Source of the DNA: Streptomyces pactum
GTDB lineage: Bacteria; Actinomycetota; Actinomycetes; Streptomycetales; Streptomycetaceae
Reading direction: 5' to 3'
Assembly (NCBI RefSeq): GCF_016031615.1
Contig: NZ_JACYXC010000001.1
Coordinates: forward strand, 6,944,001 to 7,008,000
Length of the DNA: 64,000 nucleotides
Both the position numbers and the translations under genes were made by a program. This document shows, in pieces, positions 54,698 to 63,791 of the stretch. The notes under the pieces were generated by a model. That model searched no databases and was not told where the DNA came from. It was given only the letters and a program-made list of their open reading frames with translations. Within the stretch, counting starts at the first letter, position 1, and every line of letters begins with the position of its first letter.

Positions 54698-56278
54698 GTG
54701 GAGCACTCGTCGGAAACCCCCTTCCCGTATCCGATCGTCGAGGCATTCCGCAAGGACCCCGATGTCCCCGCCTTCGAATACCGGGGCCGGCCCGTCTCCC
54801 GCCGCGCGGTGCTCGACCTCATCGCCCGCTGCGCCGGCGGCCTGCGCGCCGCCGGGCTCGGCCCAGGGAGCCCGGTGGCCCTGGCGACCGGCGTCACCCC
54901 CGAGGCGTTCGCGGCACAGATCGCCGCGCTGCTGCTGGGCGCCCGGGTCACCGGACTGCGCCCGGGGCTGACCCCGGTCCAGCTCGGCGCGGTGCTCCCG
55001 GGCATGGCGGCCGTGGTCACCGACCCCACGGGGGAGACCCCCGAACTCCTCGCCGCCGCCGGCACCGTCCCCGTCCTGCGGATCGGCCGCGACCTGCTGG
55101 GGGCCGGCCCGCCCGCGGACGGCACCCGGCCGCAGGGCGGCGCCGGGGCCCCGGACGTCCACCACCCCACCCCCGAGACCCTGACCGCCGAGGGCCGCCC
55201 CGACGACATCGCGCTGATCACCCTGACCAGCGGCAGCACCGGGGTGCCCAAGGGCTGCGGCCACAGCTACCGCGCCTGCGCCGCCCGCTGGCCCTGGCGG
55301 ACCGGCCACTGGGACGCCCGCACCGCCGAACTCGCCGCCGGCTACCGCCGCTTCCTGCTCTTCGGCAGCTTCGCCAACGCGGTCGTCCTCGACCACCTCA
55401 CCCTGTGCCTGCTGAGCGGGGGCACCGCCGTCATCCCCGACCCGCCACCGGCCTTCCCCGAGGTCATCGCCCGCCACCGGCCCACCGCCGTACTGATGGC
55501 CGTCCCCCGCCTGCACCAGGTCCTCGACACCCTCCGCACCGACCCGGTGGACACCGGCAGCCTGCGCGTGGTCCTGGTGGCCGGCTCACCGCTCGCCCCG
55601 CACCGCCTCGCGGAGGCCACCGAACTGCTCGGCCCCGTGGTCCACCACGCCTACGGACAGACCGAGACCGGCATGCTCGCCCTCCTCACCCCGCAGGAGC
55701 TCGTCCGCGACCCGGACCTGCTGGACACCGTCGGCCGCCCCTGGGCGGACACCGAGGTGAGCGTCCGCGACGACGACGACCACCCGCTGCCCACCGGGGC
55801 CACCGGCGAGATCTGGGTCCGCACCCCCAGCGCCATGTCCGGCTACTGGCAGAACGAGGCGGAGACCCGCGAGGTGCTGCGCCCGGACGGCTGGGTCCGC
55901 ACCCGGGACCTCGGCCACCTGGACGAGCGGGGTTACCTGCGGCTCACCGGCCGCAGCCGTGATGTGATCATCATCAACGCCGCGGTCCACTACGCCGGGC
56001 CCATCGAGCAGGTCCTCACCCGCCACCCGGACGTCGACCAGGCCTACGTGGTGGCGGCGCCCGACGAGCGCACCGGGGAGGCCGCCCATGCCTTCCTCGT
56101 CCCCGGACGGGGGCGCGCCCCCGACCTCGCGGCGCTGCGCGCGTCGGTGGCGGCGGAACTGGGCGCCGACGCGGTGCCGGCCACCTTCACCCTGCTCGAC
56201 CGGGTACCGGTGACCCCCGGCGGCAAACCCGACAAGCGCGCCCTGCTGGACCGGCTGCCGGCCGACGGCGGCTCCTGA
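54698..56278 (+). CDS. AMP-forming acyl/aryl-CoA ligase-like enzyme
   Basis: 526 aa. LITLTSGSTGVPKG is the P-loop, YGQTETGMLALL the A5 motif, TRDLG the hinge region and PVTPGGKPDKRALL holds the C-terminal catalytic Lys. The size fits acyl-CoA ligases or stand-alone adenylation enzymes; no carrier domain is attached. GTG 54698 is preferred since GGGGAG precedes it and similarity starts there; the open frame begins 45 codons earlier. Divergent from the P450 operon with a 178-base gap; it would activate a carboxylic acid for that pathway. Confidence 0.88.
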   Translation: MEHSSETPFPYPIVEAFRKDPDVPAFEYRGRPVSRRAVLDLIARCAGGLRAAGLGPGSPVALATGVTPEAFAAQIAALLLGARVTGLRPGLTPVQLGAVLPGMAAVVTDPTGETPELLAAAGTVPVLRIGRDLLGAGPPADGTRPQGGAGAPDVHHPTPETLTAEGRPDDIALITLTSGSTGVPKGCGHSYRACAARWPWRTGHWDARTAELAAGYRRFLLFGSFANAVVLDHLTLCLLSGGTAVIPDPPPAFPEVIARHRPTAVLMAVPRLHQVLDTLRTDPVDTGSLRVVLVAGSPLAPHRLAEATELLGPVVHHAYGQTETGMLALLTPQELVRDPDLLDTVGRPWADTEVSVRDDDDHPLPTGATGEIWVRTPSAMSGYWQNEAETREVLRPDGWVRTRDLGHLDERGYLRLTGRSRDVIIINAAVHYAGPIEQVLTRHPDVDQAYVVAAPDERTGEAAHAFLVPGRGRAPDLAALRASVAAELGADAVPATFTLLDRVPVTPGGKPDKRALLDRLPADGGS

Positions 56279-56705
56279 CCCGCGCCGCCGGGCCCGGTGG
56301 AGCCGCGGCCCGCCCGGCGGCCGGCGGCACCCGGATCAGGAGGGTGCCCCCACCGTGCGGCCGTCGGCACGGCCCGTGCCGCCCCGGTGGCAGGGCACAT
56401 GGACCGGGGTGACGATGGGACGTGAGGCGCGGCGCGCCCGGACGCCGACCGGCGGACGGCGCCCACCCCGGGGAGGGCCACCGGGTGCCTCGGGCGCGGC
56501 CGACGTAACGACGTACGAGGTTCACGACGTACGACGAGGGCCGTGCGGAAGGGCAGGTCGGTACCGCGCGAGCGGCACCCGGGCAGCATCGAGCACCCAG
56601 GGCCGCCGGAGGCCCGTGCGCGGCGACGTTCGCGAAGGAGGGACATCCCCGGCATCCCCGGCGGAGCACCTCGGCGCTCCGTCCCGACACCGTCCGGAAA
56701 GCGCC
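56279..56705. other. Intergenic region with a duplicated CGTACG-containing word
   Basis: No gene is visible. ACGACGTACGA occurs at 56508-56518 and 56524-56534 (period 16), each with the palindrome CGTACG. It lies about 175-200 bases before the GAP-family gene and may be its regulatory site. Confidence 0.4.
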
Positions 56706-57338
56706 ATGGATGGCCTGAACATCCTCCCCCTGGCCGTCACGATGATGGTGGGACCGCAGATCGTCTCGGCGGTCATCCTCGTGACCACGCCCCGCCCGGT
56801 CCGGGTGAGCCTGGCCTTCCTGACCGGGGTGGCCGCCGCGACGACGGTGGGCGTCGCGGTGATGTCCGCCCTCGCGGGGGTCCTGGACTCCGCGGTGGAC
56901 CTCGGCGGGTCGTCGGACGGCGGCTCCACGGGGAAGATCATCCAGTACGTCCTGGTGCTGCTGCTGGCGCTCGGAGCGCTGAAGAACTGGTTCCGGCGCG
57001 AGACGGTCGAACCCCCCAAGTGGCTGGGGACACTGATGACCGCGGACCCCCGGCGAGCCTTCACCGTGGGGTTCCTGATCATCCTTCTGATGCCCTCGGA
57101 CCTCGTGGTCATGATGACGGTGGGGGTCAATCTCCAGCAGAGCGGGGCCTCGTTCGTCGCGGCCCTGCCGTTCATCGCCCTGACCGTCCTGATCGCGGCG
57201 GTACCGCTGCTGTGCTTCGTGTTGTTCCGCCGGCGGGTCCGGCCCGCCGTGCCGCGCATCCGGGACTGGCTGAACACGCACAGCTGGCTGGTGAACATCA
57301 TCGCCTGCCTGCTCTTCATCGTCCTCATCCTGACCTGA
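56706..57338 (+). CDS. GAP-family (SfLAP-like) membrane protein
   Basis: 210 aa; GGAAAG before the ATG. Opening residues DGLNILPLAVTMMVGPQIVSAVILVTTPRP and six membrane helices are typical of the GAP/Sap family related to LysE exporters. In mycobacteria such proteins help move glycopeptidolipids or sulfolipids to the surface. A loop between helices 3 and 4 carries the basic sequence NWFRRETVEPPKWLG. The upstream part of the open frame (about 117 codons) has no coding character. It is followed after 39 bases by another small membrane protein gene. Confidence 0.88.
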   Translation: MDGLNILPLAVTMMVGPQIVSAVILVTTPRPVRVSLAFLTGVAAATTVGVAVMSALAGVLDSAVDLGGSSDGGSTGKIIQYVLVLLLALGALKNWFRRETVEPPKWLGTLMTADPRRAFTVGFLIILLMPSDLVVMMTVGVNLQQSGASFVAALPFIALTVLIAAVPLLCFVLFRRRVRPAVPRIRDWLNTHSWLVNIIACLLFIVLILT

Positions 57339-57377
57339 CGCGCCGGAAGAGCGGTGCACAGCCCGAAAGGAAGAACC

Positions 57378-57788
57378 ATGGCGCAGACAGTTCGACATCA
57401 CCCGACGCAAAGCCATCCGGCGGCCGGCGGACTGGTGGCCTTCGCCGCCGTGATGCTGGTGGTCGCCGGGATACTGGGCATTCTCCGGGGCATCATGGCG
57501 ATCGCCGAGGACGACGTCTTCGTCAGCACACCCGATTACGTCTTCGAGTTCGACCTGACGGGCTGGGGCTGGGTCCATCTCATCGCCGGGGCGGTGGCCG
57601 TCCTGGTGGGCATGAGCCTGTTCAAGGCCAAGCTCTGGGCACGCGTCGTGGCCGTCGCGATCGCCGGGCTGCTCATCATCGCCAATTTCCTCTCGCTGCC
57701 CTACTACCCGTTGTGGTCGGTCATCGTCATCACCATGTACGGGTTCGTCATCTGGGCGCTGTGCGTCGTCAGACAGGACACGGACTGA
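57378..57788 (+). CDS. DUF7144-type small membrane protein
   Basis: 136 aa; GGAAG before the ATG. Four membrane helices: AAVMLVVAGILGILRGIMAI, the WGWVHLIAGAVAVLVGMSLF segment, VVAVAIAGLLIIANFLSL and SVIVITMYGFVIWALCV. The motif DLTGWGWVHL is characteristic of this actinobacterial family, of unknown function and often stress-induced. It probably shares a transcript with the GAP-family gene. Confidence 0.88.
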   Translation: MAQTVRHHPTQSHPAAGGLVAFAAVMLVVAGILGILRGIMAIAEDDVFVSTPDYVFEFDLTGWGWVHLIAGAVAVLVGMSLFKAKLWARVVAVAIAGLLIIANFLSLPYYPLWSVIVITMYGFVIWALCVVRQDTD

Positions 57789-58053
57789 CCGTTCGGCCCG
57801 GAATCCGACGGGGCACCGCCACCGGTGCCCCGTCGGTGCGGGCCGTGCCCGGGTGCACCCCGCGACCCCGCATGCGAGGGGCGGGGAGCGGCACCCGGGC
57901 CCCGGGTGCGCGTGCGCCGATTCCCCGGCCGTGCCGGTGCGGTGGCCGCCGGCGGACCGCCGGGTGCGATGATCAGCCGGCGGTCCGCCACCGCGGCACG
58001 CCAGTCCGGTGAGCCGGGCCGTACCGCAGCGGCGAACCACGGAAGGAACCGGC

Positions 58054-58650
58054 GTGCGCAAACTCGTGTACTACATCGCCACCACCCTCGACGGCTTCAT
58101 AGCGGGCCCGGACGGCGCGGACCCCACCGGGCCGAACGGCTTCTGGCCGATCCCCGAGGACTACATCCGGCACCTCGTGGCCGAGTACCCGGAGACCCTG
58201 CCGGTCCACGCCCGGCAGGCGCTCTCCGTCACCGCCGAGGGCACGCACTTCGACACCGTCCTGGAGGGGCGGCGCAGCTATGAGATCGGGCTGGCCGCGG
58301 GGATCACCGACGCCTACCCCCACCTGCGCCACCTGGTGTTCTCCCGGACCCTCACCGAGGTCCCCGGCCCGGCCGTCGAACTGGTCGCCGACGACCCGGT
58401 GGCGACCGTGCGGGAGCTCAAGCGGCAGGAAGGCAAGGACATCTGGCTGCTCGGCGGCGCCGAACTGGCGGGCTCCCTGTACGCCGAGATCGACACGCTG
58501 ATCCTCAAGGCCGGGCCGCTGACGCTCGGCGACGGCATCCCGCTGTTCTCCCGCAAGGCCGCCTTCGACCCGCGCCCCTGGACCCTGAGCGACCACACCG
58601 TCCTCGCCGGCGGCGCGGTGTTCCTCACCTACACGCGCGCCACCGACTGA
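58054..58650 (+). CDS. Dihydrofolate-reductase-family protein (RibD-like)
   Basis: 198 aa. RKLVYYIATTLDGFIAGPDG starts a DHFR/RibD-type reductase fold; HLVFSRTLTEV and DIWLLGGAELAGSLY are its dinucleotide-binding and central blocks. The GTG at 58054 has GGAAGGA upstream and is preferred to the earlier ATG. Stand-alone members are common in actinomycetes and have no settled substrate; they reduce pterin- or pyrimidine-like rings with NADPH. The 265 bases before it show no gene. Confidence 0.9.
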   Translation: MRKLVYYIATTLDGFIAGPDGADPTGPNGFWPIPEDYIRHLVAEYPETLPVHARQALSVTAEGTHFDTVLEGRRSYEIGLAAGITDAYPHLRHLVFSRTLTEVPGPAVELVADDPVATVRELKRQEGKDIWLLGGAELAGSLYAEIDTLILKAGPLTLGDGIPLFSRKAAFDPRPWTLSDHTVLAGGAVFLTYTRATD

Positions 58651-58764
58651 GAACGCCGGTGGGCGGCGCGGTACGGAACCAGGCGCCGCCCCGCCGGCAC
58701 CGTCACGCCGGCGCTGCCACCGTCCCGCCGGCAGCGCCACCGCGTTGCCGGCGAGCGTCCCGTT

Positions 58765-58816
58765 GGGGTGCGCGGGTCCGCCGGCGACGTCCCACCGGGG
58801 TGCGCGGGTCCGCCGG
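58765..58816. repeat. 20-base direct repeat in the intergenic region
   Basis: GGGGTGCGCGGGTCCGCCGG occurs at 58765-58784 and 58797-58816 (period 32), followed by a third partial copy. The surrounding region (58651-59043) has no other credible gene. Confidence 0.45.
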
Positions 58817-58936
58817 GGTGCACCGGTCCGCCGCCCTGTCCGGCGGGGGTGCCCCGCCCGCCCCGGCGCCCCCGCCGGACAAAAGCCCGGAGCCGGTGAC
58901 CGTCAGGACCGGCATCCACACAGAATCCGCCAACCG

Positions 58937-58986
58937 AATTCACGGTGAAACTGTGCGGCTGGTTACCATTGGGCTCGTAATTCACG
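58937..58986. promoter_or_regulatory. Paired AATTCACG sites around a candidate -10
   Basis: AATTCACG occurs at 58937-58944 and 58979-58986, 42 bases (four helical turns) apart, flanking TACCAT at 58964-58969. This is the least GC-rich stretch of the region. It suggests a regulator bound as a pair of dimers upstream of the methyltransferase gene. Confidence 0.4.
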
Positions 58987-59043
58987 TGCGCACCGACACG
59001 CAACCGCGTTGTACGCACACCACGCGCAACCCATGGCGGTACT

Positions 59044-60009
59044 GTGGAATTTTTACGTGGCGATCGGGTGAACGAGATGGCTTCGGTGGACATAACCATC
59101 GATGACGACCGGGCCCGTGAGATCGCGGAAGTTTACACCGACAATCACCTGCTTCTCCGCTTTCTGAGCCAATTCGGCTGGGGCGACCTCGTCAACATCG
59201 GCTACTACGCATGGCCCACGTTGCCGGCGCTCGCCGGCGGACTGGCTTTCTTCCAGCGAAGTCTGGTGAACCGTTCCATCGGACTGCTCGACGCACGCCC
59301 CGGCGACCGGGTGATCGACGCCAGCTGCGGCCGCGGCTGGAGCACCGCCGAACTGGCGGCCCGCGGCTACCGGGCGGTGGGCCTGGACCTGAGCCCGGAA
59401 CAGATCGAGCGGGCCCGGCGGCGCTTCGGCAGCCGCCCCCGTGCCTCGTTCCACGTCGCCGACGTGACGGCCCTGCCCGCCCGCGTGGACGGCACCGAAC
59501 TGCGCGACGGCGGATTCGACCGGGTGCACTGCCTCGAAGCGGCGTTCCACTACGGCTCGGCGGGGCGACGGGCCTTCCTGGAGGAGAGCCACCGGATGCT
59601 GCGCCCCGGGGGCCGCCTGGTCCTGGTGGACTTCACCCTGCCGGCCGGCACCGACCCCGCCGAGTTCGCCGCCGCGGACCCGCGGCACCTGGTCCGCACG
59701 GCCTGGAGCTTCGACACCTTCGAGCCGGTCGACCGCTACGTCCGCTTCGCCACCGACGCCGGGTTCACGGTGCGGCGCGTCCTGGACTGGTCCCGCCCCT
59801 CGCTGCGCCGGGGCACGGCTCTGGTGCAGGCCGCGGCGGCGCTGACCGACTCCACCGCCGGCCGTGCCGCCCTGTGCGCCGCCCGGCCGCGGCTGCGCGC
59901 GTTCACCCCGGACGACTGGGCCCATCTCACCGAGGTGCTCCGCGCCCACCGGGCCTTCGAGAAGGTGCACTACGCCGCCTTCGTGCTCGACAAGCCGGCC
60001 GCCGGCTGA
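59044..60009 (+). CDS. SAM-dependent methyltransferase, small-molecule type
   Basis: 321 aa. VIDASCGRGWSTAELAARG is the SAM motif (ASCGRGW instead of VGCGxG), followed by AVGLDLSPEQIERARRR and MLRPGGRLVLVDFTLP. It looks like an Erg6/rifamycin-type O- or C-methyltransferase. The start is uncertain: GTG 59044 gives a TTA at codon 4, GTG 59068 and ATG 59077 would exclude it. No good ribosome site is visible. No biosynthetic genes flank it. The substrate is unknown. Confidence 0.85.
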   Translation: MEFLRGDRVNEMASVDITIDDDRAREIAEVYTDNHLLLRFLSQFGWGDLVNIGYYAWPTLPALAGGLAFFQRSLVNRSIGLLDARPGDRVIDASCGRGWSTAELAARGYRAVGLDLSPEQIERARRRFGSRPRASFHVADVTALPARVDGTELRDGGFDRVHCLEAAFHYGSAGRRAFLEESHRMLRPGGRLVLVDFTLPAGTDPAEFAAADPRHLVRTAWSFDTFEPVDRYVRFATDAGFTVRRVLDWSRPSLRRGTALVQAAAALTDSTAGRAALCAARPRLRAFTPDDWAHLTEVLRAHRAFEKVHYAAFVLDKPAAG

Positions 60010-60305
60010 CGCCTGTCCCGCCCCGGGGCCGCCGCCGCGTCCGCGCGACGCGGCCCGGGGCAGGGCGGCTGGTGACGCGCCCCGCCCCGCGCCCGCGCCC
60101 CCGCGCCCCGTCCCGCGACGCGCCGCCGGGCCCGCGGCGAAGCGCGCCCGGGCCGGCGCCGACGCCCGCGTCGACCCGCGTCTGCCGCGCCCGCCGTCCT
60201 GCCACCGCTCGCGGCCCCACTCAGGCCGTTCCGGGTTCCCTCCCACCGCCCCGGCCCGCGCCCGGACATCCCGAGCGGCGGGGTGGCATGAGTCACACGG
60301 AGCCG

Positions 60306-60332
60306 TGTCACTGGGTCCGGGGCTGCCTCGTC
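60306..60332 (+). promoter_or_regulatory. ECF41-type promoter
   Basis: TGTCACT, a 16-base spacer, then CGTC. ECF41 sigma factors recognise TGTCACA-N16-CGTC, so only the last base of the -35 differs. It lies about 40 bases before the decarboxylase-like gene, which is followed by the ECF41 gene. The remaining 60010-60305 stretch has no gene. Confidence 0.75.
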
Positions 60333-60373
60333 CCATGGGTGTAACGCCGTTGACGACCACGAAGGAGCACACC

Positions 60374-60847
60374 ATGGACGCGCGACTGAACTACTTCGCC
60401 GCCGAGACCGCCGGCAAGGCCCTCAAGCACGTCATGACGGCGGGGAAGGCGCTCAAGGAGGCGCCGCTGCCGGCCGAGCTGCAGGAACTGGTGGCGCTGC
60501 GGGTGAGCCAGATCAACGGCTGTGCGGTCTGCATCGACATGCACACCAAGGAGGCCGCGGCCGCCGGGGAGAGCGCGGTGCGGCTCCACCTGGTGGCGGC
60601 GTGGCGGGAGGCCACGGTCTTCACCGAGGCCGAACGTGTCGCGCTGGAGCTGGCGGAGCAGGGGACCCGGGTCGCGGACGCGGCCGGCGGGGTCGACGAC
60701 GAGCTCTGGGCGCGGGCCACCGAGCACTTCGACCAGGAGCAGCTGACCGCCCTGGTGTTCATGGTGTCCTTCATGAACATGGTCAACCGGCTGAACATCA
60801 TCACCCAGCAGCCGGCCGGTGACTACCAGGTCGGTCAGTTCCACTGA
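60374..60847 (+). CDS. Carboxymuconolactone decarboxylase/AhpD-like protein
   Basis: 157 aa; AAGGAG before the ATG. The family core QELVALRVSQINGCAVCIDMHTKEA has the redox-active CxxC. The layout LRLHLVAAWREATVFTEAERVAL is typical of AhpD-like alkylhydroperoxidase/carboxymuconolactone decarboxylase proteins. In ECF41 loci such a COE gene (carboxymuconolactone decarboxylase, oxidoreductase or epimerase) is the main target of the sigma factor. It is probably a peroxide- or thiol-handling enzyme, not a decarboxylase. Confidence 0.92.
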   Translation: MDARLNYFAAETAGKALKHVMTAGKALKEAPLPAELQELVALRVSQINGCAVCIDMHTKEAAAAGESAVRLHLVAAWREATVFTEAERVALELAEQGTRVADAAGGVDDELWARATEHFDQEQLTALVFMVSFMNMVNRLNIITQQPAGDYQVGQFH

Positions 60848-60992
60848 GCGGCTGTCCGTGACCGGCCCGGTGCCCGCTCCCGGGCTCCGGGCCGGTCGCC
60901 GGACCTTGCTCCGCGCCACCGGAGCACCGGATGATCACCACGGGACGCCCGCGCCGACGACGGCCGGGCGCGAGGGAAGCGGGGGAGCGGGC

Positions 60993-61916
60993 ATGAGCAA
61001 GGTCGAGGAGTTCGAGGGCCTGCGGCCGCTGCTGTTCTCGATCGCCTACCGGATCCTGGGCAGCGTGAGCGAGGCCGAGGACGCGGTGCAGGAGGCCTGG
61101 CTGCGCTTCGACGGCACGGCGACCCGGCCCGCCTCGACCAAGGCGTTCCTCTCCGCCACCATCACGCGGATCTCCATCGACGTGCTGCGCTCCGCACGGG
61201 TGAGGCGGGAGGAGTACGTCGGACCGTGGTTCCCCGAGCCGCTGCTCACCGACCCCTATCAGGACCCGGCACGCTCGGCGGAGCTGGCCGACTCGGTGTC
61301 GATGGCCGCACTGCTGCTGCTGGAGCGGCTCAGCCCGCTGGAGCGCTCGGTATTCGTGCTGCGGGAGGTGTTCGGCTTCGGCTTCGACGAGGTCGCCGCC
61401 GCGGTGGGGCGGTCTGAGGTCGCGTGCCGGCAGCTGCTGGTGCGGGCGCGGCGGCACATGCGGGACGGCCGGCCACGGTTCGAGGCCGACCGCCGGGAGC
61501 GGCAGGAGCTGGCGACGCGGTTCTTCGACGCCCTCCGGGAGGGCGACGTCGGCGGACTGCGGGAGCTGCTCGCCGCCGATGTGTCGCTGGCCGGGGACGG
61601 TGGCGGCAAGGCCCCCCAGCTGGCCAGGACCGTTGTCGGAGCCGACAACGTGGCCCGGCTGCTCGCCTCGGTGTACCCCAGGGTGGAGCGGATCGCCGTG
61701 ACCTTCGAGCAGCACGAGGTCAACGGCGGGCCCGGGGCCGTCTTCCGGGACCGGGAGGGCAAGCTGCTCCACATCCTGTCCCTGGAGGTGCTCGACGGAC
61801 GCATCCAGGCCATCCGCACGGTGCTCAACCCCGACAAGCTCGCCCACCTCGGGCCGGTCGCCGACGTCTGGGCCCTCGACCGCGAACTGCGGCGGGCCCG
61901 CCGGCAGCCGCTCTGA
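60993..61916 (+). CDS. ECF41-family RNA polymerase sigma factor (SigJ-like)
   Basis: 307 aa. Region 2 has LRPLLFSIAYRILGSVSEAEDAVQEAWLRF; region 4 has LSPLERSVFVLREVFGFGFDEVAAAVGRSEVACRQLLVRAR. A ~110-residue SnoaL-like C-terminal extension carries GDGGGK and NPDKLAHL, the hallmark motifs of ECF41, which replaces a separate anti-sigma factor. The start ATG follows GGGGGAG. An ECF41 promoter precedes the upstream gene and may also drive this one (146-base gap). Confidence 0.95.
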   Translation: MSKVEEFEGLRPLLFSIAYRILGSVSEAEDAVQEAWLRFDGTATRPASTKAFLSATITRISIDVLRSARVRREEYVGPWFPEPLLTDPYQDPARSAELADSVSMAALLLLERLSPLERSVFVLREVFGFGFDEVAAAVGRSEVACRQLLVRARRHMRDGRPRFEADRRERQELATRFFDALREGDVGGLRELLAADVSLAGDGGGKAPQLARTVVGADNVARLLASVYPRVERIAVTFEQHEVNGGPGAVFRDREGKLLHILSLEVLDGRIQAIRTVLNPDKLAHLGPVADVWALDRELRRARRQPL

Positions 61917-62895
61917 GCCCGCGGCCGGCCCGGCCACCGGGACGGCCACCGCATGCGGGCCGGCGGGCCGTGAGGCCCCTGCCACCTGACGCGGTCCGCT
62001 TCGCCCGTCGCGGCCCGCTCCCGTCCCGTCCGCCCGCCCGGACCGGGGGACCCTGTCCACCCTCCTCCACCCTCGCGCCGGCACCCGGGGGATGGGTGCC
62101 GGCGTTTCCCGTACCTCCCCTCGGCGCTCCGGCCCGGTACGCCCCGCCGGCCTTCCCCGGCCGGCACGTCCCACCGGCCTTGCCGCCCGGTACGTCCCTC
62201 GGTGGTCCGGCCCCCGGTGTGTCGCTGCCCGGACCCGGGCGGTGCCGCGACCGGGCTGGGGCCCGGCGACGGCGCCCCGCGCCCCGTCCGCGGCGCGCGG
62301 CGCGCCGTCCGTCGGGGCGCACCGCAACTCGCAAGCGCTCCAGCACGCCCAATCAATGCGGCAGTTGGCGACCCGGTCACCTGGCCACCCGGGCTCCCGC
62401 CGGACGAGCAGAACCAGGACACGGCACCGGGAGTGTCGAGGCCGACCCGGCGCACCGGCCCACGCGTCCGGCGTCACGGCCGCCGGACCGCGCCCACCGC
62501 GGGACGCTCGGCCCCGCGCCCGGGCCACCCGGCCCTGGGGGAGGCGAGACGACCCCGGGGATGCTGGACACGGACAGCCTCCCCGGGAACGCCCGGCGCC
62601 CCGGGCCACCCCACCGGGATGAGGAGACCCGGCCGGCGCACGGACGTGAACCCGCCGTGCGGACACCTTCGCCGGCAGCGCGGACACCCGCCGGCCGGGC
62701 GACCCCCGCTCGTGCCCGCCCCCTCGGCCTGCCCCTGGGCCCCCGTGGTCCACGCGGGGCCCGGGCGGGCACGGGGAACGCATCCGAGCACCCAGGAACC
62801 GCGCCACCCCGGTCACCACGGCGGTCACCACGCCGGTCCTCACGGCGACCACCACCACGCGTCAGCAGCCCGGAACTCCCGAAGGGACCGGTCCC
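61917..62895. other. 1-kb intergenic region
   Basis: No credible gene: frames on both strands are low-complexity. It contains the terminator at 62076-62104, imperfect repeats of GGTACGCCCC/GGCCTTSCC words (62125-62190), and a less GC-rich patch near 62330-62380. The palindrome GGGACCGGTCCC abuts the next start (62884-62895). Confidence 0.5.
62076..62104 (+). terminator. Terminator downstream of the ECF41 gene
   Basis: Perfect 11-base arms (CGCCGGCACCC and complement) with a seven-base loop, followed by TTT. It lies about 160 bases after the sigma factor stop. Confidence 0.6.
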
Positions 62896-63555
62896 ATGAA
62901 GACCCCGTCCGCGCCCCCGTCCCACCCCGCGCGTCTCACCGCGGTGCTCGACCGACCGCTGTCCCGTTGGCTGTGGCTGGTGAAGTGGCTGCTCGCCCTC
63001 CCGCACTACGTCGTCCTGTGCTTCCTGTGGACGGGCTTCGTCGGGGCCACCGTGGTGGCCTTCTGCGCGGTCCTTGTCACCGGCCGCTACCCGCGCCGGC
63101 TCTTCGACTTCAACACCGGCGTCCTCCGCTGGTCGTGGCGGGTGGCCTACTACAGCTACGGCGCCCTCGGCACCGACCGCTATCCGCCGTTCACCCTCGC
63201 CGACGTCCCGGACTACCCGGCGCGCCTGGAGCTGCCGTATCCCGCGGAGCTGTCGCGAGGGCTGGTGCTGGTGAAGTGGTGGCTGCTGGCCGTGCCCCAC
63301 TACCTCCTGCTGGGCCTGCTCGGGACCTGGATGGCGGGCGGCCCGGTCGTGCTGCTCACCCTGTTCGCCGGGGTGGCCCTGGCCGCCACCGGGCGTTACC
63401 CGCGCGGCCTCTTCGACTTGGTGATCGGGCTCAACCGCTGGGTGCTGAGGGTCGTGGCGTACGCGGCCCTGCTGACCGACGCGTACCCGCCCTTCCGGCT
63501 CGACCAGGGCGGCGAAGAACCTGGCGGGCTCCGCGACGAGCAGGCGCCGCGGTGA
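62896..63555 (+). CDS. DUF4389 membrane protein
   Basis: 219 aa. Two similar halves, each with a helix pair and the block TGRYPRRLFDFNTGVLRW (first) or TGRYPRGLFDLVIGLNRW (second) followed by DRYPPF / DAYPPF. This internal duplication is the DUF4389 signature. Four membrane helices are visible. Function unknown. GAAGGGA is the probable ribosome site, though a perfect GGGACCGGTCCC palindrome overlaps it. Confidence 0.9.
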   Translation: MKTPSAPPSHPARLTAVLDRPLSRWLWLVKWLLALPHYVVLCFLWTGFVGATVVAFCAVLVTGRYPRRLFDFNTGVLRWSWRVAYYSYGALGTDRYPPFTLADVPDYPARLELPYPAELSRGLVLVKWWLLAVPHYLLLGLLGTWMAGGPVVLLTLFAGVALAATGRYPRGLFDLVIGLNRWVLRVVAYAALLTDAYPPFRLDQGGEEPGGLRDEQAPR

Positions 63556-63791
63556 CCCCGGCGGGCCCGGCCGTCGCGGCTCCGGCAGCCCGGCCGCCGC
63601 GTGCCGGCGGGTTGTCCGGCGCAGCGGTGGCCGGGCCGTCCCGCCGGTGACCGGGCCGCGGTCGGGCGACGCAGGCGACGCCACGCCCGCCGCCGGCACC
63701 GGCGTGAGCGGCGGCCCTTGGTGCCCCGCTACCACCGGCGGTCGGCGGAGGGGCCCCCGGGAGCCGGGCACCGCCGGCGTGGCGCGGGCGG

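Noticed and set aside
54698..56278. Adenylating enzyme as loader of the PKS
   Set aside because: It is 30 kb away, divergent from a different operon, and the PKS has a docking domain for an upstream subunit.
62884..62895. GGGACCGGTCCC as a DosR box of the DUF4389 gene
   Set aside because: The spacer is two bases rather than four, and it overlaps the start region.
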